DNA from: Akkermansia sp.
GTDB lineage: Bacteria > Verrucomicrobiota > Verrucomicrobiia > Verrucomicrobiales > Akkermansiaceae
Length of the DNA stretch: 33,395 nt
Assembly: GCA_017937215.1 (NCBI GenBank)
Contig: JAGBDZ010000050.1
Location: 1 to 33,395 of the forward strand
Direction: 5' to 3'
A program made the position numbers and the translations under genes. Numbering within the stretch: the first letter of the stretch is position 1; each line of letters begins with the position of its first letter. Shown piece by piece: positions 14,853 through 22,225 of this stretch. The notes below the pieces were generated by a model, which did not search any database, was not told where the DNA came from, and saw only the letters and a list, made by a program, of their open reading frames with translations.

Positions 14853-15013
14853 GCCAGAACTCATAGCCGCCCAAAGTTTGCAGCTTACACACAGAGGCAA
14901 ACACTGAAACCGGCGCAGGAGTTTTAAGCTCGACAACAAACTGTGTATTTGCTTTAGTAGGGGGAATTACGAGATGCAATTGATAACTCCTGCCGATTAC
15001 CCGGAAGGCTCGT

Positions 15014-15601
15014 TCACCATTTCCCCCCAATTGTTGCACTCTCAGACCTCATTTGCTCAGCACGCCAGTATCTGCGTATCGCATTACAATACGAGCAGAT
15101 GAGTAAGCTCGTGATACTCAACAGAATAACTAAACAAATACTGCGGGCAACCAGGCAGCCACGAATCGAGACCGCCCTGCGCAGCGCGAATGCCGGAATG
15201 AGAGCCAGAAGAAACGACGGCAAGGTATACACAGGCGCAAACCATACCACCCACATGCCGATACCGTCATTCATCGAGCTCATGCCCGCAGCCATGAACG
15301 CCAGATACCAGGCCGAGCCCACCTGAATGGCTGCCCATATTGCGATGCGAGCCCAGAGGCCTGTCATATCCCCGGGTAGAAACAATGCAGCGCAAATGCC
15401 GAACAGCACATACTGGCACCACAGCAGGGTTCTCCCGCATGCCGCGGTATCCAGGCTCACAAATCTGGCATTCAACTCATGCGCATGGATAACCACCGCA
15501 GTGAGCAGCACTCCCACCAGAGCCATCACACAAGCTCGTGTCACCCATTTCAGAGACACGCACTGCTCTTCGTCAAAACATTTCAGTTCCGGATTTCTCA
15601 T
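15014..15601 (-). CDS. membrane protein of unknown function
   Basis: This 195-residue protein has about five hydrophobic segments (roughly 20-41, 61-77, 82-103, 115-137 and 148-170), and I do not recognise a family. Its start lies 39 bases downstream of the thioredoxin-like gene on the same strand, so the two are likely co-transcribed. Codon use resembles that of its neighbours, though slightly less GC-biased. A membrane partner of the secreted thioredoxin-like protein is one possibility; there is no direct evidence. Confidence 0.65.
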   Translation of the reverse strand: MRNPELKCFDEEQCVSLKWVTRACVMALVGVLLTAVVIHAHELNARFVSLDTAACGRTLLWCQYVLFGICAALFLPGDMTGLWARIAIWAAIQVGSAWYLAFMAAGMSSMNDGIGMWVVWFAPVYTLPSFLLALIPAFALRRAVSIRGCLVARSICLVILLSITSLLICSYCNAIRRYWRAEQMRSESATIGGKW

Positions 15602-15640
15602 CGTGCATCAGATGCATGGACGCATGTCACTGGGGCAGGT

Positions 15641-16216
15641 TTATTCACCCTTGGCGCTATTTTTGCGAGCTTCGCGCTTTTCTTTCTGGAGCTGCTTTTT
15701 GTGTTCCTTGAGGATATCCTTCCATTTCATCATATTGGCGCCGCCGTTGCTGGCAATGAAATTGCCCTCAGCATCCACAATACACAGAGAAGGAAAGCCC
15801 AGGCCATTGTAACTGAGTCCCGGCACAGTGCCGAGTTCCGCCGGCATTACGCCGGGTATATTGTAATCATGCTCCTTCATGTAATTCTTGACCACGGCTT
15901 CATCTTCCTGCCCCAGTAGAATGAGCTCCATCTTGAAGCTCTTCATCTTTCTGTACTCATTCAGCAGCTTGGGCACAAAGAACTGACACGGCACACACCA
16001 GCTCGCCGAACGCAGGAATCCATAATACTGAGCCTTGAGATTCGGCTTCTTGCGCGTCAGGTACCTGGCCTCCGCAAGCAAAGCGGGAATAGCAGGCATA
16101 CTCTTGGCCGCCTTCTTTTCCGTCTGCTCCACCGCATCGTCATCTTCCGCGCAGGATACAGGAAGCACGAACAAGGCAAACAGCATCACTATCAGAATAT
16201 GGTAAAATCGTTTCAT
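15641..16216 (-). CDS. exported thioredoxin-like protein
   Basis: This 191-residue thiol-disulfide protein carries an N-terminal signal (residues 1 to about 22). A Cys at 22 (PVSC) could be lipidated, but Pro at the -3 position makes a canonical lipobox doubtful. The redox motif is WCVPC with C74 and C77. The cis-proline region appears as LGFPSLCIVDAEGNF. A Lys/Glu-rich tail follows (about 165-191). It probably acts outside the cytoplasm on protein disulfides or as a TlpA-like reductase. It heads a two-gene unit with the membrane protein at 15014. The start is supported by a promoter whose -10 lies nine bases upstream. Confidence 0.88.
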   Translation of the reverse strand: MKRFYHILIVMLFALFVLPVSCAEDDDAVEQTEKKAAKSMPAIPALLAEARYLTRKKPNLKAQYYGFLRSASWCVPCQFFVPKLLNEYRKMKSFKMELILLGQEDEAVVKNYMKEHDYNIPGVMPAELGTVPGLSYNGLGFPSLCIVDAEGNFIASNGGANMMKWKDILKEHKKQLQKEKREARKNSAKGE

Positions 16217-16225
16217 CCTGACAGG

Positions 16226-16253
16226 ACTATACCATACATTCGCGCAATATCAA
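16226..16253 (-). promoter_or_regulatory. promoter of thioredoxin-like gene
   Basis: Minus strand: -35 TTGATA (16253-16248), 16-base spacer, -10 TATAGT (16231-16226). Nine bases then lead to the ATG at 16216, so the 5' leader would be about two or three bases. Confidence 0.6.
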
Positions 16254-16560
16254 TCAAATTCAACGTCTGAACAAGAAATGCATTCCCCATCAGGCCGAAT
16301 CCGGCATTCATCGACAATATACATGTAATTACACCCTTGCACAACCTAAACCTGATACAACTTAAAATATTTACACATATTACTCTACGAACTCACTCCC
16401 AACTACGACAAAATGCATTTTATCACTCCATATTTCACCCCTCAAGCGACATAATTATGTTTAGTCACCCACCATCTAAACACCCAGATAAAGCATTCAA
16501 TCCGCCGCATCACACATATCCATCAGCAGAAAAAACGGGCTATTACAGAGCAGATTATTC
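16254..16560. other. AT-rich divergent intergenic region
   Basis: This stretch between the divergent thioredoxin-like and uspA genes is markedly AT-rich compared with the flanking coding DNA. I see no gene, tRNA or strong hairpin. Open frames within it lack the codon bias of the neighbours. It is longer than the two short promoters would need, so distal regulatory sites are possible. Confidence 0.5.
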
Positions 16561-16589
16561 TTGGCTATTGTGGCAAAGCGTGGTAAGAT
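16561..16589 (+). promoter_or_regulatory. uspA promoter, leaderless arrangement
   Basis: -35 TTGGCT (16561-16566, 4 of 6), a 17-base spacer, and -10 TAAGAT (16584-16589). Exactly six bases separate the -10 from the ATG at 16596, placing the expected +1 on the start codon. Confidence 0.55.
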
Positions 16590-16595
16590 GCGTGC

Positions 16596-17102
16596 ATGGT
16601 CAGAATATTAGCAGCAACCGATTTTACAGAAGAAGGGCAGGCCGTGCTCGACTTTGCGGCAGAAATGGTGTGCAAGACAGGAGGCAAGATGTACCTGTTG
16701 CACGCTGTGGAGCCCTGCATCATCGATGCGGCGGGTAGTCTTTCCGGCGGCACCAGTATGGGAGCCGGAGATATTCCCGGGAACCTGCCGAACGTCGATT
16801 TCCAGCGCATGGACGCATGCCAGGCCGTGCTAACCATAGCCGATGCACGAGCCAAACAGCTGGGCGAACAAATCAGCAAGAAGTGGGGCATCCCGATTTA
16901 CGCCAAGGCTGAGGAGAGTGATGACATTGTGGACTGCGTGCACCAGTTCTGCCGCCGCCACAACATCACCCAGCTGGTCATCGGCAATCGCCACCACTCC
17001 CTGCTCACCTCCATTCTGCTGGGCAATACCGCAGAGAAGCTGGTACGCGCCGCGAGCATACCGGTGACGGTGGTACCCTGCGGACCCAAAGCACAGCACT
17101 GA
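16596..17102 (+). CDS. universal stress protein (UspA family)
   Basis: This 168-residue cytoplasmic alpha/beta protein has the UspA fold: start MVRILAATDFTEEG, and the C-terminal nucleotide-loop region VIGNRHHSLLTSILLGNTAE. The ATP-binding consensus G-2X-G-9X-G-S/T is degenerate: G130 and G143 are kept, but the middle Gly is H133 and the last Ser/Thr is N144. Nucleotide binding may therefore be weakened or lost. Its stop overlaps the next gene's start by one base (TGATG), so it leads a five-gene operon that includes tRNA and rRNA modification enzymes. Confidence 0.88.
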   Translation: MVRILAATDFTEEGQAVLDFAAEMVCKTGGKMYLLHAVEPCIIDAAGSLSGGTSMGAGDIPGNLPNVDFQRMDACQAVLTIADARAKQLGEQISKKWGIPIYAKAEESDDIVDCVHQFCRRHNITQLVIGNRHHSLLTSILLGNTAEKLVRAASIPVTVVPCGPKAQH

Positions 17103-17893
17103 TGGTTATCCTCTTTCTGGGAGACGTGGTGGGCGAACCAGGCCGCTGCGCCTTGTACCGGGCCCTGCCTGAATTACGGGCAGAGCATGGGGTAGATGTC
17201 GTTGTGGTGAACGGAGAGAACGCAGCCGGCGGCAAGGGCATCATCCCACGGCTGGCGCGCGAGTTCATGGAAAACGGGGTGGATGTCATCACCCTGGGCG
17301 ACCATGCATGGGATCAATCTGACCTGATACCCTGGCTGCCGGAAGCCCCGAACGTGCTGCGCCCCTTCAACCTGCAGCCCGGCACCCCGGGCTATGGCAG
17401 CTGCATTATCGATACACCGGCGGGAAAGCTGGGTGTGCTCTGTCTGCTGGGCCGCACTTACATGCGCCCCGGTGCCGAGAACCCCTACACCCGGGGATAC
17501 GACGAAGCCCTGCGTCTGCGCGAAGCCGGAGCCCAGGCCCTGCTGGTGGATTTCCACGGCGAAACCACCAGCGAGAAGATTGCCATGGGCTACCGGCTGG
17601 ATGGCATAGCCAGCGCGGTCATCGGCACGCACACACACGTGCAGACCGGCGATGAACGCATTCTGCCCGGCGGCACCGCCTACCTGACCGATGCCGGCAT
17701 GTGCGGCAGCCGCGATGGAGTCATCGGGCGCGATGCCGAAAGCGTGCTGCAAGGGCTCATCACCAACATGCCGAACCGCTTCCCGATAGCGGGATTCCCC
17801 GCCATGGTGAACGGAGTCGTGGTCGAGGTGGACACCAGCACCGGCAAAGCGGTGAAAATGAAACGAATCATGCGCGCATACGACGAGAAATGA
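17102..17893 (+). CDS. ymdB: YmdB-type metallophosphoesterase (TIGR00282 family)
   Basis: This 263-residue protein belongs to the YmdB family of dinuclear-metal phosphoesterases, which hydrolyse 2',3'-cyclic nucleotides in characterised members. Metal-binding motifs are visible: GDVVGEPG (D8), NGENAAGG (E39, N40), LGDHAWD (D67, H68), VDFHGETTSEK and GTHTHVQTGDE. Length equals the family norm. No signal or membrane segment is present. It is tightly coupled to uspA upstream and tcdA downstream. The exact substrate is not deducible. Confidence 0.92.
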   Translation: MVILFLGDVVGEPGRCALYRALPELRAEHGVDVVVVNGENAAGGKGIIPRLAREFMENGVDVITLGDHAWDQSDLIPWLPEAPNVLRPFNLQPGTPGYGSCIIDTPAGKLGVLCLLGRTYMRPGAENPYTRGYDEALRLREAGAQALLVDFHGETTSEKIAMGYRLDGIASAVIGTHTHVQTGDERILPGGTAYLTDAGMCGSRDGVIGRDAESVLQGLITNMPNRFPIAGFPAMVNGVVVEVDTSTGKAVKMKRIMRAYDEK

Positions 17894-18669
17894 TGGACGT
17901 GGAACGATTTGGCGGCATTGCCCGCCTGTATGGAGTGAAGCCCGCCGAGCGACTGGCAGATGCGCGCGTGGCCGTGGTGGGCATTGGCGGTGTGGGTTCC
18001 TGGGCCGCAGAAGCACTGGCCCGCAGTGGTGTGGGCACCATCATCCTGCTGGATATGGATGACCTCTGCATCACCAATACGAACAGGCAGATACACGCGC
18101 TGGACGGCAACTATGGCCGCGCCAAGGTCGAGGCCATGGGCGAGCGGCTCCGCGCCATCAACCCCGCCGTGGTGGTGGAGGAAGTCATGGCTTTCTACAC
18201 AGTTTCCAAACCGGAGCGACTTTTTGACACGCGCCCGGATGTGGTGGTAGATGCCATTGACAGCATGCGCCCGAAAGCCCACCTCATAGCCGAATGCTAC
18301 AAGCGCGGCGTGCCGCTGGTGACCTGTGGCGGCGCCGGTGGCCGCATCGATGCCGGCTGCATTTCCGTAGCAGACCTGGCCCGCAGCGGCGGCGACAACA
18401 TGCTCTCGCAACTGCGCAAGACGCTCCGCAAGGAATACGCCCTGCCCCTGCAGGACAAATGCCCCGAAATCGGCATCCGCTGCGTGTATTCGCCCGAGCG
18501 CCCCCGATTCCCTAAATGCGATGGCACCGTGAGCTGCGAACGCGACGCCGGCCAGAAGGGCGGCATCGGCTGCGCCAGCGGCTTCGGCTCTGCCACCCAC
18601 ATTACCGGCACCTTCGGCTTCATGATGGCCGGAGAAGCCCTCCGAATTCTAACACAAGACCCCGCATGA
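17890..18669 (+). CDS. tcdA: tRNA threonylcarbamoyladenosine dehydratase
   Basis: This 259-residue E1-like ATP-dependent enzyme cyclises t6A37 of tRNA to ct6A. The nucleotide-binding motif GIGGVGS is at 31-37 and is followed by [15 protein letters not shown], typical of the ThiF/MoeB superfamily. [15 protein letters not shown] and the late Cys-containing CDGTVSCER segment match the TcdA (YgdL/CsdL) subfamily. The start is chosen at the ATG that overlaps the preceding stop as ATGA; a second in-frame ATG follows directly. The stop overlaps the next gene by 4 bp. Confidence 0.93.
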   Translation: MMDVERFGGIARLYGVKPAERLADARVAVVGIGGVGSWAAEALARSGVGTIILLDMDDLCITNTNRQIHALDGNYGRAKVEAMGERLRAINPAVVVEEVMAFYTVSKPERLFDTRPDVVVDAIDSMRPKAHLIAECYKRGVPLVTCGGAGGRIDAGCISVADLARSGGDNMLSQLRKTLRKEYALPLQDKCPEIGIRCVYSPERPRFPKCDGTVSCERDAGQKGGIGCASGFGSATHITGTFGFMMAGEALRILTQDPA

Positions 18670-19262
18670 AATTCAACGACCGCACCGCACGCGCCAACAA
18701 ACACACCGCCAAATCCGAAGCCCGATTTGAGAAAAAGCCCGCTGCCACCATCGTAGTGAAACCTCGCCCCGAGGGCGACCTGCAGGATATTCTCAGCGAG
18801 CAGCCCCAGGGGCTCTACCTGGTGCTGGACTGTGTGCAGGACCCGCACAACCTGGGGGCCATACTCCGCACGGCCGATGGTGCCGGGGTGGCCGCCGTCA
18901 TCGCCCCGAAAGACAAATCAGTGGGTATCACCGAGACCGTGCTGCGCGTTTCGGTGGGCGCTGCGGAGAATGTACCCTTTGTGCAGGTGACCAACCTGGC
19001 CCGCACCATGAAGCAGATGAAGGATGCCGGCATCTGGTTTGTGGGCACCTCCGACCACGGTGATCGCTCCCTGTACGACATCGACTTCAAAGGCGGCATT
19101 GCCCTGGTAATGGGGGCCGAAGGCGACGGCATGCGCCGGCTGACCGAAGAAAACTGCGATTTTCTGGTGCGCATTCCCATGGCCGGCAAGGTGCCCTGCC
19201 TGAATGTTTCGGTGGCCACGGGCGTGTGCCTGTACGAAGCCGTGCGCCAGCGCAATCTGTAA
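18666..19262 (+). CDS. TrmH/SpoU-family RNA 2'-O-methyltransferase (RlmB-like)
   Basis: This 198-residue SPOUT methyltransferase transfers a methyl group from AdoMet to a ribose 2'-OH of rRNA or tRNA. The three knot motifs are clear: [25 protein letters not shown] and [17 protein letters not shown]. The N-terminal L30e-like substrate domain of RlmB (about 75 residues) is largely replaced by a short basic stretch (residues 1-40), so the substrate may differ from 23S G2251. The start ATG overlaps the tcdA stop by 4 bp. An upstream extension in the same frame is rejected because it lies inside tcdA. Confidence 0.9.
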   Translation: MKFNDRTARANKHTAKSEARFEKKPAATIVVKPRPEGDLQDILSEQPQGLYLVLDCVQDPHNLGAILRTADGAGVAAVIAPKDKSVGITETVLRVSVGAAENVPFVQVTNLARTMKQMKDAGIWFVGTSDHGDRSLYDIDFKGGIALVMGAEGDGMRRLTEENCDFLVRIPMAGKVPCLNVSVATGVCLYEAVRQRNL

Positions 19263-19269
19263 TTCTGCT

Positions 19270-20079
19270 ATGAGCTGCATCATCGACATCGAGCCACCTC
19301 CCGGCTGCGTGGTGCGCTTCATCTCCGACCTGCACCTGGGGCACGAACGCAGCGAGGCACCCTCCGTAGCAGCGCTGGAGCCACTGCTCCGCGGCATCGG
19401 CATGCTGGTGATTGTGGGCGACCTGGCTGAAACACGCCCCTGCAGCTGGCAGGCCGCCGGCATGGCGGCGCGCGAGGAACTGCGCACCCTTTGCCGCAGA
19501 CACGAGGTGCGGCTGGTGGAAATCTCCGGCAACCACGACCCGGATACTCCCGCCCTGCTGGCGCGCTTCTGGGGCGGCCGAGTGGTAGCCATGCACGGCC
19601 ACGCCCTGCACAAGGAGGTAGCCCCCTGGAGCTGGGAATACCTGCGCAACAAAGCTGCATGCAAACAACTTATCCGCTCCTGCCCCGACGCCGATGTGAA
19701 TCTGGAACGCCGACTGGAACTTTCCCGCGAGATGAGCCGTCTCACCCCCCCCATCATGCGGCGGGAAGGCATCCGCAATCCCCTGCTCCGTGGGTTCATG
19801 CACTGCTTCTGGCCCCCGCAGCGCCCATGGGGCATTGTGTGGAGCTGGCTCACCTGCGGCAGAAAAGCAGAATTATTTGCCCGCCGTTACTTCCCCGATG
19901 CAGCAGTTCTCATCTTCGGGCACATGCACCGCTCCGGGTGCTGGAAGTCCGGAAACCGGCAAATTTTCAACACCGGAGCGTGGTTCCGCCATGCAACCCC
20001 GTATGTGATTGATATGCGCGACTCTCGGGTGATTTCGTATCACAAGCTGACTGATATTGTAAAAATTGGAAAAAACTGA
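19270..20079 (+). CDS. calcineurin-like metallophosphoesterase
   Basis: This 269-residue phosphoesterase has all core metal motifs: SDLHLGH (D20, H22), GDLAE (D51), GNHDPD (N88, H89), MHGHAL (H109, H111) and FGHMHR near the C-terminus. The overall pattern recalls LpxH/YfcE-type enzymes, and the H-G-H arrangement together with a central Trp-rich insert (about 190-215) could suit a lipid or membrane-associated substrate. I cannot name the substrate. It is the last gene of the uspA operon, seven bases after the methyltransferase stop. The chosen ATG excludes a 22-codon extension that lies within the preceding gene. Confidence 0.85.
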   Translation: MSCIIDIEPPPGCVVRFISDLHLGHERSEAPSVAALEPLLRGIGMLVIVGDLAETRPCSWQAAGMAAREELRTLCRRHEVRLVEISGNHDPDTPALLARFWGGRVVAMHGHALHKEVAPWSWEYLRNKAACKQLIRSCPDADVNLERRLELSREMSRLTPPIMRREGIRNPLLRGFMHCFWPPQRPWGIVWSWLTCGRKAELFARRYFPDAAVLIFGHMHRSGCWKSGNRQIFNTGAWFRHATPYVIDMRDSRVISYHKLTDIVKIGKN

Positions 20080-20110
20080 CCATTTTTTTTGAAAGAAACA
20101 CATTTATTGC

Positions 20111-20139
20111 TTGCGTTGAGGATATTAGGATGCTATATT
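20111..20139 (+). promoter_or_regulatory. HU gene promoter
   Basis: -35 TTGCGT (20111-20116), a 17-base spacer and -10 TATATT (20134-20139) with an extended TGC just before it. The start codon is 30 bases downstream, so unlike several neighbours this mRNA should carry a leader of about 24 bases, which lacks an obvious ribosome-binding site. Confidence 0.55.
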
Positions 20140-20169
20140 CTGCCCGTTACCGCAATCCCCTTATAAATT

Positions 20170-20439
20170 ATGAATAAGACTCAGCTTATTGATGCCATTC
20201 AGAAGGAACTCGGCCCGGATGCAACCAAGAAATGCGCCGCCGAGGCTTTGAACGCCACGCTCGCCGCCATCACCAAGGCTGTGGCCACGGAGAAGGTGCA
20301 GCTCGTCGGTTTCGGCACGTTCGAAACCAAGAAGCGCCCCGCCCGCACCGGCCGCAACCCCCGCACCGGAGAGACCATGACCATTCCGGCCAGCTCTGTG
20401 GTGAGCTTCAAGGCTTCCTCCGCCCTCAAGGCCAACTAA
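20170..20439 (+). CDS. hup: HU-family DNA-binding protein
   Basis: This 89-residue nucleoid-associated protein bends and compacts DNA as a dimer. The HU signature GFGTFETKKRPARTGRNPRT lies in the centre, and the beta-arm tip is represented by RNPRTGE. Length is the family norm. It has its own promoter and a strong terminator, so it is monocistronic, consistent with high expression. HU versus IHF cannot be settled by eye; HU is more likely. Confidence 0.95.
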   Translation: MNKTQLIDAIQKELGPDATKKCAAEALNATLAAITKAVATEKVQLVGFGTFETKKRPARTGRNPRTGETMTIPASSVVSFKASSALKAN

Positions 20440-20461
20440 AGCCTGATTTCCCATTTTACAC

Positions 20462-20501
20462 GCAAAACCCCGGTTCCATCAGGAACCGGGGTTTTGCTTT
20501 T
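20462..20501 (+). terminator. HU gene terminator
   Basis: A perfect 16-bp stem (20462-20477 with 20482-20497) with loop ATCA is followed by TTTT. It also separates HU from the convergent bioD gene. Confidence 0.9.
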
Positions 20502-20520
20502 GAAGAAATATATGCAAGTC

Positions 20521-21159
20521 TCAGCCAAGAACAGCAGAGGAATCCAGCTCATCCTCGCCGTAAATAAGCTCGGCGAGCACCGGCAGCCCGGTATATTCCT
20601 CCAGCATAGCGCGGTTGGTCACAGCGGCGGTGTCCCACTCCTCGCTCTGCTGGTTGAGAATAATGCCGCGGCACTCCAGACCACGCTCTCGAATAGCCCG
20701 GGCCGTCATAATGGCCTGGCTCACTGCCCCCTGGCGGTTGCTCACCACCAGAAGCACCGGCAGTTTCAATTCCACAGCCAGGTCAGCCATTGTCTTACCC
20801 GGGCAGAGGGGTGTTTCCCAGCCGCCTACACCTTCCACCAAGGTGACTTCGTACTGAGCCGCCAGGTCCGCCGTTTTCCCCGCCAAATCAGAAAGAGAGA
20901 CCGTCTGCCGCTCAAACTCCGCGCCCATACGCGGGTCAGCCGCCGTGCGGAGGTAGAGAGGGTTAATCAAATCCAGGCTCAGGGTGGGCGCACCGGCAGC
21001 CTCGCGCATAGCGCGGAGCTCCTTGCGGTCCCCGCAGGAAACCGGCTTGCAGCCCATGGCCGATACGCCGCGCTGCGCCAAATCGCGCAGCAAAGCCGTG
21101 ACCACATGGGTCTTGCCCACGGCCACATCCGTTCCGGTTATAAAATAAGCATTCATCAT
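20521..21159 (-). CDS. bioD: dethiobiotin synthetase
   Basis: This 212-residue ATP-dependent ligase closes the ureido ring of biotin precursors. The P-loop GTDVAVGKT is at 9-17 (K16), followed by the GCKPVSCG diaminopelargonate-site motif, VEGVGGWETPL and GIILNQ. Length fits. It is not next to other bio genes. Instead it lies nine bases after the mini-YbbR gene in the cdaA operon. Two ATGs open the frame; the first is given. Confidence 0.93.
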   Translation of the reverse strand: MMNAYFITGTDVAVGKTHVVTALLRDLAQRGVSAMGCKPVSCGDRKELRAMREAAGAPTLSLDLINPLYLRTAADPRMGAEFERQTVSLSDLAGKTADLAAQYEVTLVEGVGGWETPLCPGKTMADLAVELKLPVLLVVSNRQGAVSQAIMTARAIRERGLECRGIILNQQSEEWDTAAVTNRAMLEEYTGLPVLAELIYGEDELDSSAVLG

Positions 21160-21168
21160 CGGGCTTGA

Positions 21169-21336
21169 TTATTCTGGCATCGAGAGGCGGATATCGTCGA
21201 TACTCCACTCCGGACTGGTGGAACGCACCAGAAGGTGGTTGACCATAAGCCACACAACCACGGCCGCCGCCAGGCATATCAATTTTGCCTGCCAGTTAGT
21301 GGTCAGCCATTTCCGCAATCTGATCCTGCGTCGCAT
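21169..21336 (-). CDS. 55-aa YbbR/CdaR-like membrane anchor protein
   Basis: This short gene was read directly from the minus strand. It encodes a basic N-terminus (MRRRIRLRKW), then TTNWQAKLICLAAAVVVW, one membrane helix (about 16-35), and a roughly 20-residue tail ending DDIRLSMPE. The NW..KL..L..A...W pattern is characteristic of the N-terminal anchor of YbbR/CdaR, the regulator usually encoded just after cdaA. The frame stops where the first YbbR extracytoplasmic domain would begin. It overlaps the last 41 bases of cdaA and ends nine bases before bioD. Either it is a minimal CdaR or the remnant of one truncated by deletion. The reading frame itself is certain; the family link is inference. 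Confidence 0.6.
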   Translation of the reverse strand: MRRRIRLRKWLTTNWQAKLICLAAAVVVWLMVNHLLVRSTSPEWSIDDIRLSMPE

Positions 21337-22084
21337 GGGAATAAAGAAGTTGAGTTAAACGTTCGGAAAGAAGGTCCAGGTTGATATCGCGCTGCACCAC
21401 ATTGCCCACCGCCAGCGAGACGGAGCCGGTCTCTTCGGAGACAATGATGACAACTGCATCGGATGCCTCAGCCAGGCCGATGCCGGCGCGGTGGCGCAAG
21501 CCCATGCTGCGGTCCTTCAGCTCTCTGTTGGAGACAGGCAGAATGGCCGCAGCCGCCACAATGCGCTCATTATTCACAATGACAGCGCCATCGTGCAGCA
21601 GCGTCTTGGGCATGAAAATGGTGCCGATGAGCTCGCGGGTGTACTGGGCATCCAGCTCGGTTCCGGTCTTGGCATATTCCTGCAGCTTGTTAGAGCGGCA
21701 GATAGCGATAAGCGCGCCATAGCGCTTGGAAACCAGATATGAAATGGACTCACGCACCAGGGTGACGAAGTCCTGATTCTCCTGCTGGTTGTTAATCAGG
21801 CGGGCAATAAGTTTATTCGAACCGAAACGCGCCAGGGCCGTGCGCAGTTCCGGCTGGAAAAGGATGACCAGAATCGTACCGGGACCGATGATGAGGCCGG
21901 CGAGATGCTTGAGCACCACGGCATGCGTCAGTTCCAACAGGAAGTAGCCCAGAATGACCGTGGCTATCAAGCCGGCCAGAATAGCAGCCGCGCGCGAGTC
22001 CTTCACTGCGCGGTAAAGTTGGTAGAATAATGCCCAGAGCACCAGAATCTCAAAGATACCTCTGAGTATTTCGTAAAAGGTCAT
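21296..22084 (-). CDS. cdaA: diadenylate cyclase (CdaA/DacA)
   Basis: This 262-residue membrane enzyme makes cyclic di-AMP from two ATP. Three N-terminal membrane helices (about 10-23, 33-50, 60-76) are followed by the DAC domain. Catalytic motifs DGA (165-167, in LLHDGAVIV) and RHR (197-199, in GLRHRAGIG) are intact. FQPELR at 76-81 is typical of CdaA. It is the first gene of an operon with the mini-YbbR gene and bioD; glmM, the common third partner, is absent here. The start codon sits six bases after a good -10, so a leaderless mRNA is expected. Confidence 0.95.
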   Translation of the reverse strand: MTFYEILRGIFEILVLWALFYQLYRAVKDSRAAAILAGLIATVILGYFLLELTHAVVLKHLAGLIIGPGTILVILFQPELRTALARFGSNKLIARLINNQQENQDFVTLVRESISYLVSKRYGALIAICRSNKLQEYAKTGTELDAQYTRELIGTIFMPKTLLHDGAVIVNNERIVAAAAILPVSNRELKDRSMGLRHRAGIGLAEASDAVVIIVSEETGSVSLAVGNVVQRDINLDLLSERLTQLLYSHATQDQIAEMADH

Positions 22085-22090
22085 GCGCGT

Positions 22091-22119
22091 ATCTTACTAT
22101 GATAAAAGACACATGGCAA
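22091..22119 (-). promoter_or_regulatory. cdaA promoter, leaderless arrangement
   Basis: Minus strand: -35 TTGCCA (22119-22114, 5 of 6), 17-base spacer, -10 TAAGAT (22096-22091), then six bases to the ATG at 22084. Confidence 0.65.
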
Positions 22120-22225
22120 GCGGAAATGGCAGCACCAACGGCTGCATTTTGCGCAAAAATGTGCAGTAAAAGATATTTTCCTGTTTGCAAGGGGCGGCAA
22201 ATATGATAGACTAAGTGTCGTTGCA

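Noticed and set aside
14818..15039. N-terminal extension of pyrF
   Set aside because: The extension crosses the pyrF promoter and the 3' end of the adjacent gene; its residues do not resemble OMP decarboxylase.
16337..16738. 133-codon open frame starting in the AT-rich spacer
   Set aside because: Its second half overlaps uspA in another frame and the first half lacks the codon bias of the neighbours.
20111..20169. Leaderless start for the HU gene
   Set aside because: The TATAAAT near the start codon is too close (3 bases) to be a -10; the better -10 at 20134-20139 predicts a leader of about 24 bases.
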